Shown: in pieces, positions 1-16,840 of the stretch
Position numbering within the stretch: position 1 is the first letter of the stretch
Layout: each line of letters begins with the position of its first letter
NCBI RefSeq assembly: GCF_024679095.1
Contig: NW_026111756.1
Coordinates: forward strand, 62,001 to 126,000
Reading direction: 5' to 3'
Length of the DNA: 64,000 nt
Origin: Eriocheir sinensis
Lineage: Eukaryota; Arthropoda; Malacostraca; Decapoda; Varunidae
The notes under the pieces: model-generated
Database searches by the model: none
What the model was told of the DNA's origin: nothing
Seen by the model: only the letters and a program-made list of their open reading frames with translations
Made by a program: the position numbers and the translations under genes

Positions 1-2612
<2,612 letters not shown>

Positions 2613-3370
2613 GAAAATAGATATACAAAATATACATAAAATAAACTAAATTTGTATTGAAATATATATACAAAATACATAAAATAATGTAAATTTGTAT
2701 CAAAATATTTTAACAGATGCGCATAAAATAACGTAAATTTGTTTTAAAATATACAAAATACACATTAAATAATGTAAATATGTATAAAAAAATATATACA
2801 AAACACAAATAGAATATCAAAATAAATACACAGAATATTAATAAAACAATGTAAATTTGTATGAAAATAAAGATGCAAAATACCCATTAAATAACGCATT
2901 TTATTTTAAATATATATACCAAAATACACATGAAAAAATTAATTTGTATTAAAATAAATATACAAAATACACATACAATAAGGTAAATCTGTATTGAAAT
3001 AGATATGCAAAATACATATAAAACAATGTAAATTTGTTTCAAAATATATATACGAATACACATAAAATAACGTAGATTTGTATAAAAATATATATACAAA
3101 ATACACATAAAATGAAGTAAATACGTATAAGAAAATGTATACAAAATACACATAAAATAATGTAAATTCGTATCAAAATAAATAAACAAAATACCAATAA
3201 AAGAATGTGTATTTGTATAAATATAAATATACAAAATACACATAAAATAACGTAAATTTGTATAAAACTATACAAAAATACACAGAAGTAATTAATTTCG
3301 TATGAAAATAGATATACAAAATACAGATAAAATAAGCTAAATTTGAATTGAAATGTATATACAAAATACA
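2613..3370 (-). repeat. Satellite block 2, inverted
   Basis: About 17 monomers in A-rich orientation. The block is the reverse complement of 6,522-7,283 and of 10,672-11,440, and both of its end junctions are preserved in those copies. Its left edge reads GATACGAAT then GAAAATAGATATAC; its right edge reads ACAAAATACA then ATATTTTATG. Confidence 0.9.
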
Positions 3371-6300
3371 ATATTTTATGTGTATATTTGTATTTGTATT
3401 TAGGTTATTTTATGTGTATTTTGTATATATATTTTCATCCAAAATTTCATTATTTTATTGGTATTTTCTTAATTTAATTCGATACGAATTTAGATTATTT
3501 CATAGGTATTTTCTATACATATTTTTATACTCATCTACATTATCTAATGTGTGTTTTGTATATATATTTTTATGCAAATTTATTTTATGTTCATTTTTTT
3601 ACATATATTTTTATAGAAATTTGCGTTATTTTATGTATATAGTTTTATATAAATTTACGTTATTTTATGTGCATTTTGTATATTTATATTTATACAAATA
3701 CACATTCTTTTATTGGTATATTGTTTATTTACATTTATACGAATTTACATTATTTTATGTGTATTTTGTATACATTTTTTTTATACGTATTTACTTTATT
3801 TTATATGTATTTTGTATATGTATTTTATAGAAATCTACGTTATTTTATGTGTATTCGTATATATATTTTGAAACAAATTTACCTTGTTTTATATGTATTT
3901 TGCATGTCTATTTCAATACAAATTTACCTTATTGTATGTGTTTTTTATATATTTATTTTAATTCAAATTTAATTTTTTTATGTGTATTTTTTATATATAT
4001 TTTTATACGTATTTACATTATTTCAAGTGTATTTTGTATATATATTTCTATAGAAATCTGCGTTATTTTATGTGTATTCGTATATATATTTTGAGACAAA
4101 TTTACATTGTTTTATGTGTATTTTGCATATTTTTTCAATACAAATTTACCTTATTGTATGTGCATTTTGTATATTAATTTTAATACAAATTTGATTAATC
4201 TATGTGTATTTTTGTATATGTATTTTTATAAAAATATGCTTTATTTTATGGGTATTTTGCATCTTTATTTTCATACAAATTTACATTATTTTATTGATAT
4301 TCTGTGTATTTATTTTAAAATGATTTTACATTATTTTATGTGTATTTTGTATATATATTTTATATAAAATGTATTTGTTTTCATTTCATACAAATCTACA
4401 TTATTTTATGTGTTTTTTTGTACATGTATTTAAATACAAATTTAAGTAGTTATATGTGTATTTTGTATATCTATTTTGTATGTATATTTTTATAGAAATT
4501 TACTCTATTTTATGAGTATTCGTATATATATTTTGATACAAATTTACATTATTGATGTGTATTTTGCATATCTATTTCAATACCAATTTACTTTATTGTA
4601 CGTGCATTTTGTATATTTATTTTAATACAAATTTAACTATTTTATATGTATTTTTGTATATATATTTTTATGCAAATATGCGTTATTATATGGATATTTT
4701 GCATCTTTATTTTCATACAAATTTACATTATTTTATTGATATTCTCTTTATTTATTTTGATACGATTTAACATTATTCTATGTGTATTTTGTATATTTTT
4801 TTATACATATTTACATTATTTAATGTTCATTTTGTATATATATTTTATCCAAATTTACATTATTTTATGTGTATTTGTTTATATATTTTCATACAAATTT
4901 TCATTATTTTATGTGTTTTTTGTATATATATTTTCTACGTATTTAAATTATTTTATGTGTATTTTGTATATACATTTTCATAAAAAAATTACGTTATTTT
5001 ATTGTGTGTATAAGTATATATTTTGATACAAATTTTATACAAATTCATGTTATTTAATGTGTATTTGTATATATATTTTCATACTAATTTATATTATTTT
5101 ATGTGTATTTTTTCATATATTTCATTACAAATTTACCTTATTTTATGTTTATTTTGTATATTTATTTCATTCATTTTAAATTATTTTATGTGTATATTTG
5201 TATTTGTATTTAGGTTATTTTATGTGTATTTTGTATATATATTTTCATCCAAAATTACATTATTTTATTGATATTTTCTTAATTTAATTCGATACGAATT
5301 TAGATTATTTCATAGGTATTTTGTATACATATTTTTATACTCATTTACATTATCTAAAGTGTGTTTTGTATATACATTTTTATGCAAATTTATTTTGTGT
5401 TCATTTTTGTACATATATTTTTATAGAAATTTGCGTTATTTTATGTATATAGATTTATATAAATTTACGTTATTTTATGTGCATTTTGTATATTTATATT
5501 TATACAAATACACATTCTTTTATTGGTATATTGTTTATTTACATTTATACGAATTTACATTATTTTATGTGTATTTTGTATACATTTTTTATACGTATTT
5601 ACTTAATATTATGTGTATTTTGTATATGTATTTTTATAGAAATCTACGTTATTTTATGTGTATTCGTATATATATTTTGAAACAAATTTACATTATTTTA
5701 TATGTATTTTGCATATCTATTTCAATACAAATTTACCTTATTGTATGTGCATTTTGTATATTTATTTTAATACAAATTCAAATATTTTATGTGTATTTTG
5801 GTATCAATAATTTTATAAAAAATGCGTTATTTTATAGGTATTTTGCATCTTAATTTTCATACAAATTTACATTATTTTATTAATATTCTGTGTATATATT
5901 TTGATACTATTTTACATTATACTATTTGTGTTTTGTATATATTTTTTTATACATATTTACATTATTTAATGTGTATTTTGAATATATATTTCATACAAAT
6001 TTACGTTATTATATGTGTATTTGTTTATATATTTTCTTTCAAATTTACATTATTTTATATGTATTTTGTATATGTATTTCAATACAAATTAACCTAATTT
6101 TATGTGTATTTTGTATATTTCTTTTCATACAAATTTAAATTATTTTTGTGTATTTTTGTATATAGTTTTATACAAATTTAGGTTATTTTATGTACGCATT
6201 TACATTATTTAATGTGTGTTTTGTATATATATTTTTATCCAAAGTTACTTTATTTTACGTTCATTTTTGGACATATATTTTTATGGAAATTAGCGTTATT

Positions 6301-7283
6301 TTATATGTATTTGTATATGATTTCTCATACAAATTTACATTATTTTATTGATATTTTGTTTATTTAGTTTGATACGAATTACATGATTATATGTGTATTT
6401 TGTACATATTTTTTATACGTATTTACATTACTTAATGTGTATTTTGTTTATATATTTTTAAACAAATTTACGTTATTATATGTATTTTTATAAATATTTT
6501 GATACAAATTTACATTATTCTATGTATTTTGTATATACATTTCAATTCAAATTTAGCTTATTTTATCTGTATTTTGTATATCTATTTTCATACGAATTTA
6601 ATAACTTCTGTGTATATTTGTATATAGTTTTATACAAATTTACGTTATTTTATGTGTATTTTGTATATTTATATTTATACAAATACACATTCTTTTATTG
6701 GTATTTTGTTTATTTATTTTGAAACGAATTTACATTATTTTATGTGTATTTTGTATACATTTTCTTATGCGTATTTACTTCATTTTATGTGTATTTTTAT
6801 ACAAATCTACGTTATTTTATGTGTATTCGTATATATATTTTGAAACAAATTTACATTGTTTTATATGTATTTTGCATATCTATTTCAATACAGATTTACC
6901 TTATTGTATGTGTATTTTGTATATTTATTTTAATACAAATTAATTTTTTCATGTGTATTTTGGTATATATATTTTTATAAAAAAATGCGTTATTTAATGG
7001 GTATTTTGCATCTTTATTTTCATACAAATTTACATTGTTTTATTAATATTCTGTGTATTTATTTTGATACGATTTTACATTATTCTATTTGTGTTTTGTA
7101 TATATTTTTTATACATATTTACATTATTTAATGTGTATTTTGTATATTTTAAAACAAATTTACGTTATTTTATGCGCATCTGTTAAAATATTTTGATACA
7201 AATTTACATTATTTTATGTATTTTGTATATATATTTCAATACAAATTTAGTTTATTTTATGTATATTTTGTATATCTATTTTC
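3371..7283 (+). repeat. Satellite block 3, T-rich strand forward
   Basis: About 87 monomers. The start (from about 3,389) and the stretch from 5,199 are the same sequence one higher-order unit (about 1.81 kb) apart. The block is the direct counterpart of about 56,190-60,136 with few differences. Its last 760 bp are the inverted partner of block 2. No gene is seen. Confidence 0.9.
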
Positions 7284-9060
7284 ATTCGTATCAAAATAAA
7301 TAAACAAAATAGCAATAAAATAATGTAAACTTGTATGAGAAAACATATACAAATACAAATAAAATAACGCAAATTTCTAAAAAAATATATGTACAAAAAT
7401 GCACATAAAATAAAGTAAATTTGCATAAAAATATATATACAAAACACACATTAAATAATGTAAATGCGTACATGAAATAACCTAAATTTGTATAAAACTA
7501 TATACAAAAATACACAAAAATATTTAAAATTTGTATGAAAAGAAATATACAAAATACACAAAATTAGGTAAATTTGTATTGAAATACATATACAAAATAC
7601 ACATAAAATAATGTAAATTTGAATGAAAATATATAAACAAATACACTTAAAATAACGTAAATTTGTATAAAATATATATGCAAGATACACATTAAATAAT
7701 GTAAATGTGTATAAAAAAAATATATACAAAAAAGAAATAGAATAATGTAAAATCCTATCAATATAAATACACAGAATATCAATAAAATAATGTAAATTTG
7801 TATGAAAAGAAAGATGCAAAATTCCATAAAATAGCGCATTTTTTATAAAAATATATATACCAAAATACACATAAAATATTTAAATTTGTATTGAAATAAA
7901 TATACAAAATGCATATACAGTAAGGTAAATATGTATTGAAAGAGATATTCAAAAATACATATAAAACAAAGCTAATTTGTTTCAAAATATATATACGAAT
8001 ACACATAAATAACGTAGATTTCTATAGAAATATATATACAAAATACACATGAAATTATGTAAATACGTATAAAAATATATATACAAAATACATATCTAGG
8101 TAAATTCGTGTCAAAATAAATAAACAAAATATCATGAAAAGAATGTGTATTTGCATGAAAATAAATAATAGATAATAAATTTGTATGAAATATATATGCA
8201 AGATACACATTAAATAATGTAAATATGTATAAAAAAATATATACAAAAAACAAATAGAATAATGTGAAATCGTAACAAAATAAATACACCGAATATTAAT
8301 AAAATAATGTAAATTTGTATGAAAATAAAGATGCAAAATTCCCATCAAATAGCGCATTTCTTATAAAAATATATATACCAAAATACACATAAAATATTTA
8401 AATTTGTATTGAAATAAATAAACAAAATGCACATACAATAAGGTAAACTTGTATTGAAAGAGATATGCAAACATACATATAAAACAATGTAAATTTGTTT
8501 CAAAATATATATACGAATACACATAAAATAACGTAGATTTCTATAAAAATATATATACAAAATACACATAAAATTAAGTAAATACGTATAAAAATAGATA
8601 TACAAAATACACATAGAATAATGTAAAATTGTTTAAAAAAAAATAAACAGAATATAAATAAAATAATGTAAATTTGTATGAAAATAAAAATGCAAAATAC
8701 CCATAAAATAAAGCATATTTTTATAAAAATACATATACAAAAATACACATAGCATAATAAAAATTTTATTAAAATTAATATACAAAATGCATATACAATA
8801 AGGTAAATTTGTATTGAAAAAATATGCAAAATACACATAAAACAGTGTAAATTTATTTCAAAATCTATATACGAATACTCATAAATCAACGTAGATTTCT
8901 ATAGAAATATATATACAAAATACACATCAAATGATGTAAACACGTATAAAAATATATATATAAAATACACATTAAATAATGTAAATTCGCGTCAAAATAA
9001 ATAAACAAAATATCAATAAAAGAATGTGTATTTGTATGAAAATAGATATACAATATACAC
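7284..9060 (-). repeat. Satellite block 4, inverted
   Basis: About 39 monomers, A-rich orientation. It is the reverse complement of about 752-2,612 and a direct near-copy of 60,137-61,911. It lacks the long TA expansion found in the 852-960 copy. The right edge flips at ATATACAC then GTTATTTTATG. Confidence 0.9.
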
Positions 9061-10033
9061 GTTATTTTATGTGTATTCGTATATATATTTTGAAACAAAT
9101 TTACACTGTTTTATTTGTATTTTTTTTTTCAATACAAATTTACCTTTTTGTATGTGTGCATTTTGTATATTAATTTTAATACAAATTTAATTATTCTATG
9201 TGTATTTTTGTATATGTATTTAAAAAAAAATGCTTTATCTTATGGGTATTTTGCATCTTTATTTTCATACAAATTTAAATTATTTTATTGATATTCTGTG
9301 TACTTATTTTGATACGATTTTACATTATTCTATGTATAACAAAAATAAATATATACAAAAATACACAAAAATAATTTAAATTTGTTTGAAAATAGATATG
9401 CAAAATATGTGTATTTTGTATATATATTTCAATTTAAATTTAGCTTATTTTGTGTGTATTTTGTATATATTTTCATACAAATTTAATTACTTCTGTGTAT
9501 TTTTGTATATAGTTTTATATAAATTTACGTTATTTTATGTGTATTTTGTATATTTATATTTATACAAATACACATTCTTTTATTGGTATTTTGTTTATTT
9601 ATTTTGATACGAATTTACATTATTTTATGTGTATTTTGTATACATTTTTTTATACGTATTTGCTTCATTTTATGTGTATTTTGTATATATATTTTTATAG
9701 AAATCTACGTTATTTTATGTGTATTCGTATATATATTTTGAAACAAATTTACATTGTTTTATATGTATTTTGCATATCTATTTCAATACAAATTTACCTT
9801 ATTGTATGTGTTTTTTGTATATTTATTTTAATACAAATTTAATTTTTTGATGTGTATTCTGGTATATATATTTTTATAAATAAAAAAAATGCGTTATTTT
9901 ATGGGTATTTTGCTTCTTTATTTTCATACAAATTTACATTATTTTATTAATATTCTGTGTATTTATTTTGATACGATTTTACATTATTCTATTTGTGTTT
10001 TGTACATATTTTTTTATACAAATTTACGTTTTT
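9061..10033 (+). repeat. Satellite block 5, T-rich strand forward
   Basis: About 20 monomers interrupted by one short inverted insert. The part after the insert resembles 34,540-35,180 in direct orientation, including the diagnostic ATAAATAAAAAAAATGCGTT. The whole block recurs at 61,912-62,888. Confidence 0.88.
9339..9406 (-). repeat. Short inverted insert of about 1.5 monomers
   Basis: About 68 bp in A-rich orientation lie inside a T-rich block. The left edge is CTATGTAT then AACAAAAATAAATATATAC; the right edge is GATATGCAAAAT then GTGTATTTTG. The same insert is present at 62,195-62,264, and the left junction appears in reverse complement at 35,960. Confidence 0.85.
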
Positions 10034-10671
10034 TTATAAAATTATTGATACCAAAATACACATAAAATATTTCAATTTGTATTAAAATAAATATACAAAA
10101 TGCACATACAATAAGGTAAATTTGTATTGAAATAGATATGCAAAATACATATAAAATAATGTAAATTTGTTTCAAAATATATATACGAATACACATAAAA
10201 TAACGTAGATTTCTATAAAAATACATATACAAAATACATATAAAATTAAGTAAATACGTATAAAAAAATGTATACAAAATTCACATAAAATAATGTAAAT
10301 TCGTATAAATGTAAATAAACAATATACCAATAAAAGAATGTGTATTTGTATAAATATAAATATACAAAATGCACATAAAATAACGTAAATTTATATAAAA
10401 CTATATACATAAAATAACGCAAATTTCTATAAAAATATATGTACAAAAATGAGCATAAAATAAATTTGCATAAAAATATATATACAAAACACACATTAGA
10501 TAATGTAAATGAGTATAAAAATATGTATAGAAAATACCTATGAAATAATCTAAATTCGTATCGAATTAAATTAAGAAAATACCAATAAAATAATGTAATT
10601 TTGGATGAAAATATATATACAAAATACACATAAAATAACCTAAATACAAATACAAATATACACATAAAATA
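10034..10671 (-). repeat. Satellite block 6, inverted
   Basis: About 14 monomers. It is the reverse complement of pieces of block 3 (3,371-3,990 and 5,190-5,820), with the diagnostic words ATTGATACC and GATACGAA-type units reversed. It recurs directly at 62,889-63,523. Confidence 0.88.
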
Positions 10672-11440
10672 TTGTATTTTGTATATACATTTCAATTCAG
10701 ATTTAGCTTATTTTATCTGTATTTTGTATATCTATTTTCATACGAATTTAATTACTTCTGTGTATTTTTGTATAGTTTTATACAAATTTACGTTATTTTA
10801 TGTGTATTTTGTATATTTATATTTATAAATACACATTCTTTTATTGGTATTTTGTTTATTTATTTTGATACGAATTTACATTATTTTATGTGTATTTTGT
10901 ATACATTTTCTTATACGTATTTACTTCATTTTATGTGTATTTTGTATATATATTTTTATACAAATCTACGTTATTTTATGAGTATTCGTATATATATTTT
11001 GAAACAAATTTACATTGTTTTATATGTATTTTGCATATCTATTTCAATACAGATTTACCTTATTGTATGTGTATTTTGTATATTTATTTTAATACAAATT
11101 AATTTTTTCATGTGTATTTTGGTATATATATTTAAAAAAAAAATGCGTCATTTAATGGGTATTTTGCATCTTTATTTTCATACAAATTTACATTGTTTTA
11201 TTAATATTCTGTGTATTTATTTTGATACGATTTTACATTATTCTATTTGTGTTTTGTATATATTTTTTTTACATATTTACATTATTTAATGTGTATTTGT
11301 ATATTTTAAAACAAATTTACGTTATTTTATGCGCATCTGTTAAAATATTTTGATACAAATTTACATTATTATATGTATTTTGTATATATATTTCAATACA
11401 AATTTAGTTTATTTTATGTATATTTTGTATATCTATTTTC
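10672..11440 (+). repeat. Satellite block 7, T-rich strand forward
   Basis: About 17 monomers. Direct copy of 6,522-7,283 and 59,375-60,136, and inverted copy of block 2. The word GCGCATCTGTTAAAATATTT near 11,330 identifies all members of this family (also near 7,175 and 60,027). Confidence 0.9.
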
Positions 11441-11501
11441 ATTCGTATCAAAATAAATAAACAAAATAGCAATAAAATAATGTAAATTTGTATGAGAAAA
11501 C
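11441..11501 (-). repeat. Satellite block 8, short inverted piece
   Basis: About 61 bp in A-rich orientation that starts like block 4 (ATTCGTATCAAAATAAATAA) but is cut off after GAGAAAACAT. It then returns to T-rich orientation. It looks like a truncated version of the junction at 7,283/60,136. Confidence 0.85.
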
Positions 11502-13229
11502 ATGTGTATTTTGTTTATATATTTTTAAACAAATTTACGTTATTATATGTATTTTTATAAATATTTTGATACAAATTTACATTATTTTATGTATTTTGTA
11601 TATACATTTCAATTCAAATTTAGCTTATTTTATCTGTATTTTGTATATCTATTTTCATACGAATTTAATTACTTCTGTGTATTTTTGTATATAGTTTTAT
11701 ACAAATTTACGTTATTTTATGTGTATTTTGTATATTTATATTTATACAAATACACATTCTTTTATTGGTATTTTGTTTATTTATTTTGATACGAATTTAC
11801 ATTATTTTATGTGTATTTTGTATACATTTTTGTATTCATTTTACGTGTATTTTGTATATATATTTTTATACAAATCTACGTTATTTTATGTGTATTCGTA
11901 TATATATTTTGAAACAAATTTACATTGTTTTATATGTATTTTGCATATCTATTTCAATACAGATTTACCTTATTGTATGTGTATTTTGTATATTTATTTT
12001 AATACAAATAAATTTTTTTATGTGTATTTTGTATATATATTTAAAAAAAAATGCGTTATTTTATGGGTATTTTGCTTCTTTATTTTCATACAAATTTACA
12101 TTATTTTATTAATATTCTGTGTATTTATTTTGATACGATTTTACATTATTCTATTTGTGTTTTGTATATATTTTTTTATACAAATTTACGTTATTTTAAG
12201 TGTATTTGTTTATGTATTTTCATTCAAATTTACAGTATTTTATGTGTATTTTGTATATGTATTTCAATACAAATTTACCTAATTATATGTGTATTTTGTA
12301 TATTTATTTTCATACAAATTTAAATTATTTTTGTGTATTTTTGTATATAGTTTTATACAAATTTATGTTATCTTATGTGTATTTTGTATATTTATTTTGA
12401 CGCGAATTTACATTATTTAATGTGTATTTTGTATATATATTTTTATACGTATTTACATCCTTTCATGTGTATTTTGTATATTTAAAAAAAATGCGTTATT
12501 TTATGGGTATTTTGCATCTTTATTTTCATACAAATTTACATTATTTTATTTACATTCTGTGTATTTATTTTAATACGATTTTACATTATTCTATTTGTGT
12601 TTTGTATATATATTTTTTATACATATTTACATTATTTAATGAGTATTTTTTATATATATTTTATACAAATTTATGTTAATTTAAGTGTATTTGTTTATAT
12701 ATTTTCATTCAAATTTACATTATTTTATGTGTATTTTGTATATGTATTTCTTTACAAATTTACCTAATTTTATGTGTATTTTGTATATTTATTTTCATAC
12801 AAATTTAACTTATGTTTGTGTATTTTTATATATAGTTTTATACAAATTTACGTTATTTTATGTGTATTTTGTATATGTATTTTCATACAAATACACATTC
12901 TTTTATTGATATTTTAATTATTTATTTTGACACGAATTTACATTATTTAATGTGTATTTTGTATATATATTTTTATACGTATTTACAACATTTCATGTGT
13001 ATTTTGTATATACATTTCATTATAAATTTGCCTTATTTTAAGTTTATTTTTATATCTATTTTCATTCAAATTCAAATCATTTTATGTGTATATATTTATT
13101 TGTATTTACGTTATTTTATGTGTATTTTCTATATATATTTTCATTCAAAATTACATTATTTTATCGGTATTTTGTTCATTTATTTCGATACGAGTTTAGA
13201 TTATTTCATGTGTACTTTCTATACATATA
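11502..13229 (+). repeat. Satellite block 9, T-rich strand forward
   Basis: About 38 monomers. Direct counterpart of about 46,366-48,242. Differences include loss of exactly one monomer here near 12,395 relative to 47,277-47,321, and loss of about two monomers near 13,010. The right edge is TCTATACATATAC then ATATAGAGTAAATTTC. Confidence 0.9.
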
Positions 13230-15971
13230 CATATAGAGTAAATTTCTATGAAAATATATATTCAAAATACATATAAAATTATGTAAATAAGTATAAAAAT
13301 ATATATATCAAATACACCTAAAAAAAATGAAAATTCGTATCAAAATAAATAAATAAAATTCCGATAAAAGAACGTATATTTGTAGGAAAATAAATATACA
13401 AAATACACATAAAATTACGAAAATTTGAATAAAAATATATACAAAAATACACAAAATTAATTTCAATTTGTATGAAAATAGATATACAAAATACACATAT
13501 AATTAGTTAAATTTGTATTTAAATACATGTACAAAATTCACATAAAATAATGTAAATTTGTATGAAATGAAAACAAATTCACATAAAATAACGTACATTG
13601 GTATAAAATAGATATACAAAATATACATAGAATAATGTAAAATCGTATCAAAATAAATACACAGAATATCAATAAAATAATGTAATTTTGTATGAAAATA
13701 AAGATGCAAAATACCCATAAAATAAAGCATATTTTTATAAAAATACATATACAAAAATACACATAGAATAGCTAAATTTGTATTAAAATTAATATACAAA
13801 ATGCACGTACAATAAGGTAAATTTGTATTGAAAAAATATGCAAAATGCACATAAAACAATGTATATTTGTTTCAAAATATATATACGAATACACATAAAA
13901 TAACGTATATTTCTATAGAAATATATATACAAAATACACATGAAATGACGTAAATACGTATAAAATATATATACACAATACACATTAAATAATGTAAATT
14001 CGCATCAAAATAAATAAACAAAATATCAATAAAAGAATGTGTATTTGTATGAAAATAGATATACAAAATACACATAAAATATTGTAAATTTGTATAAAAC
14101 TCTATACAAAAATACACAAAAAATAATTTAAATTTGTATAAAATATATATACAAAATACACATGAAATTAGGTAAATTTCTATTGAAATACATATACAAA
14201 ATACACATAAAATAATATAAATTTGAATAAAAATATATAAACAAATACACTTAAAATAACGAAAATTTGTATGAAATATATATAGAAAATACACATTAAA
14301 TAATGTAAATATGTATAAAAAATATATACAAAACACAAATAGAATAATGTAAAATAGTATCAAAATAAATACACAGAATATTAATAAAATAATGTAAATT
14401 TGTATGAAAATAAAGATGCAAAATACCCATAAAACAACGCATTTTTTATGAAAATATATATACCAAAATGCACATAAAATATTTAAATTTGTATTACAAT
14501 AAATATACAAAATGCACATACAATAAGGTAAATTTGTATTGAAATAGATATGCAAAATACATATAAAACAATGTAAATTTGTTTCAAAATATACATACGA
14601 ATACACATAAAATAACGTAGATTTCTATAAAATATATATACAAAATACACATAAAATGAAGTAAATACGTATAAGAAAATGTATACAAAATACACATAAA
14701 ATAATGTAAATTCGTATCAAAATAAATAAACTAAATGCCAATAAAAGAATGTTTACTTGTATAAATATAAATATACAAAATACACATAAAATAACGTAAA
14801 ATTGTATAAAACTTAATACAAAAATAAACAAAAATAATTAAATTTGTATGAAAATAGATATACAAAAGACACATAAAATAAGCTAAATTTGAATTGAAAT
14901 AAATATAGAAAATACATAAAATAATGTAAATTTGTATCAAAATATATATTCAAATACACATATAATAACGTAAATTTGTATAAAAATATATAAACAAAAT
15001 ACACATTAAATAATGTAAATACGTATAAAAGATATGTACGTAATGTAAAAATTTATAAAATTAAAGATGCAAAATACCCATAAAATATCTCATATTTAAA
15101 AAAAATATATACAAAAATACACATAAAATAATTAAATTTGGATTAAAATAAATATACAAAATACACATACAATAAGGTAGATTTTTATTGAAATAGATAT
15201 GCAAAAAACACATAAAATAATGAAAATTTTTATCAAAATATATACGAATACACAATAAAATTACGTAAATTTTTATGAAAATATATATACAAAATACACA
15301 TAAAATAATGTAAATACATAGAAAAATATATATACAAAATACACATAAAATAATGTAAATTCGTATCAAAATAAATAAACAAAATTTCCTCTAAAAGAAT
15401 GTATATGTGTAGGAAAATATATATACAAAATACAAATAAAATAAAAAAAATTTGTATAAAAATAATACAAAAATACACAAAAATAATTTAAATTTGTTTG
15501 AAAATAGATATGCAAAATACAAATGAAATTAGGCAAATTTTTATTGAAATACATATACAAAATACACATAAAATGATGTAAATTTGTATGAAAATATATA
15601 AACAAATACACATAAGATAACGTAAATTTCCATAAAATATATGTACAATATATACATTAAATAATGTAAATATGTCTAAAAATATATATACAAAATACAC
15701 AGAATAACGTAAAATCGTATCAAAATAAATAAACAGATAATCAATAAAATAATGTAAATTTGTATGAAAATAAAGATGCAAAATACCCATATAATAACGG
15801 ATATTTGTTTAAAAATATATATACAAAAATACACATAAAATAATTAAATTTGCATCAAAATAAATATACAAAAGGCACATACAATAAAGAAAATTTGTAT
15901 TGAAATAGATATGCGAAATACACATAAATAATGTAAATTTGTATCAAAATATATATACGAATACACATAAA

Positions 15972-16840
15972 ATAGAGTAAATTTCTATGAAAATATATAT
16001 TCAAAATACATATAAAATTATGTAAATAAGTATAAAAATATATATATCAAATACACCTAAAATAATGAAAATTCGTATCAAAATAAATAAACAAAATTCC
16101 GATAAAAGAACGTATATTTGTAGGAAAATAAATATACAAAATTCACATAAAATTACGAAAATTTGAATAAAAATATATACTAAAATACACAAAATTAATT
16201 TCAATTTGTATGAAAATAGATATACATAATACACATATAATTAGTTAAATTTGTATTTAAATACATGTACAAAATACACATAAAATAATGTAAATTTGTA
16301 TGAAATGAAAACAAATTCACATAAAATAACGTTCATTTGTATGAAATATATATACAAAATATACATAGAATAATGTAAAATCGTATCAAAATAAATACAC
16401 AGAATATCAATAAAATAAGGTAAATTTGTATGAAAATAAAGATGCAAAATACCCATAAAATAAAGCATTTTTTTTATGAAAATACATATACAAAAATACA
16501 CATAGAATAATTAAATTTGTATTAAAATTAATATACAAAATGCACGTACAATAAGGTAAATTTATATTGAAAAAATATGCAAAATGCACATAAAACAATG
16601 TATATTTGTTTCAAAATATATATACGAATACACATAAAATAACATATATTTCTATAGAAATATATATACAAAATACACATGAAATGACGTAAATACGTAT
16701 AAAAATATATATACACAATACACATTAAATAATGTGAATTCGCGTCAAAATAAATAAACAAAATATCAATAAAAAATGTGTATTTGTATGAAAATAGATA
16801 TACAAAATACACATAAAATATTTTAAATTTATATAAAACT
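15972..16840 (-). repeat. Direct copy of 13,232-14,100
   Basis: The two stretches run in parallel about 2,740 bp apart, sharing the ATAGAGTAAATTTC start, the GAAATGAAAACAAATTC monomer and the GAAATGACGTAAATACG monomer. The copy here ends abruptly at AAAACTCTTTTTATTAAAAT, where it is joined to a different monomer type. That marks an internal deletion junction. Confidence 0.8.

Noticed and set aside
5141..5151. Exact match to the yeast ARS consensus, TTTTATGTTTA, with near matches in most monomers
   Set aside because: Expected often by chance in sequence this AT-rich, the host is unknown, and there is no supporting origin structure. Not annotated as an origin.
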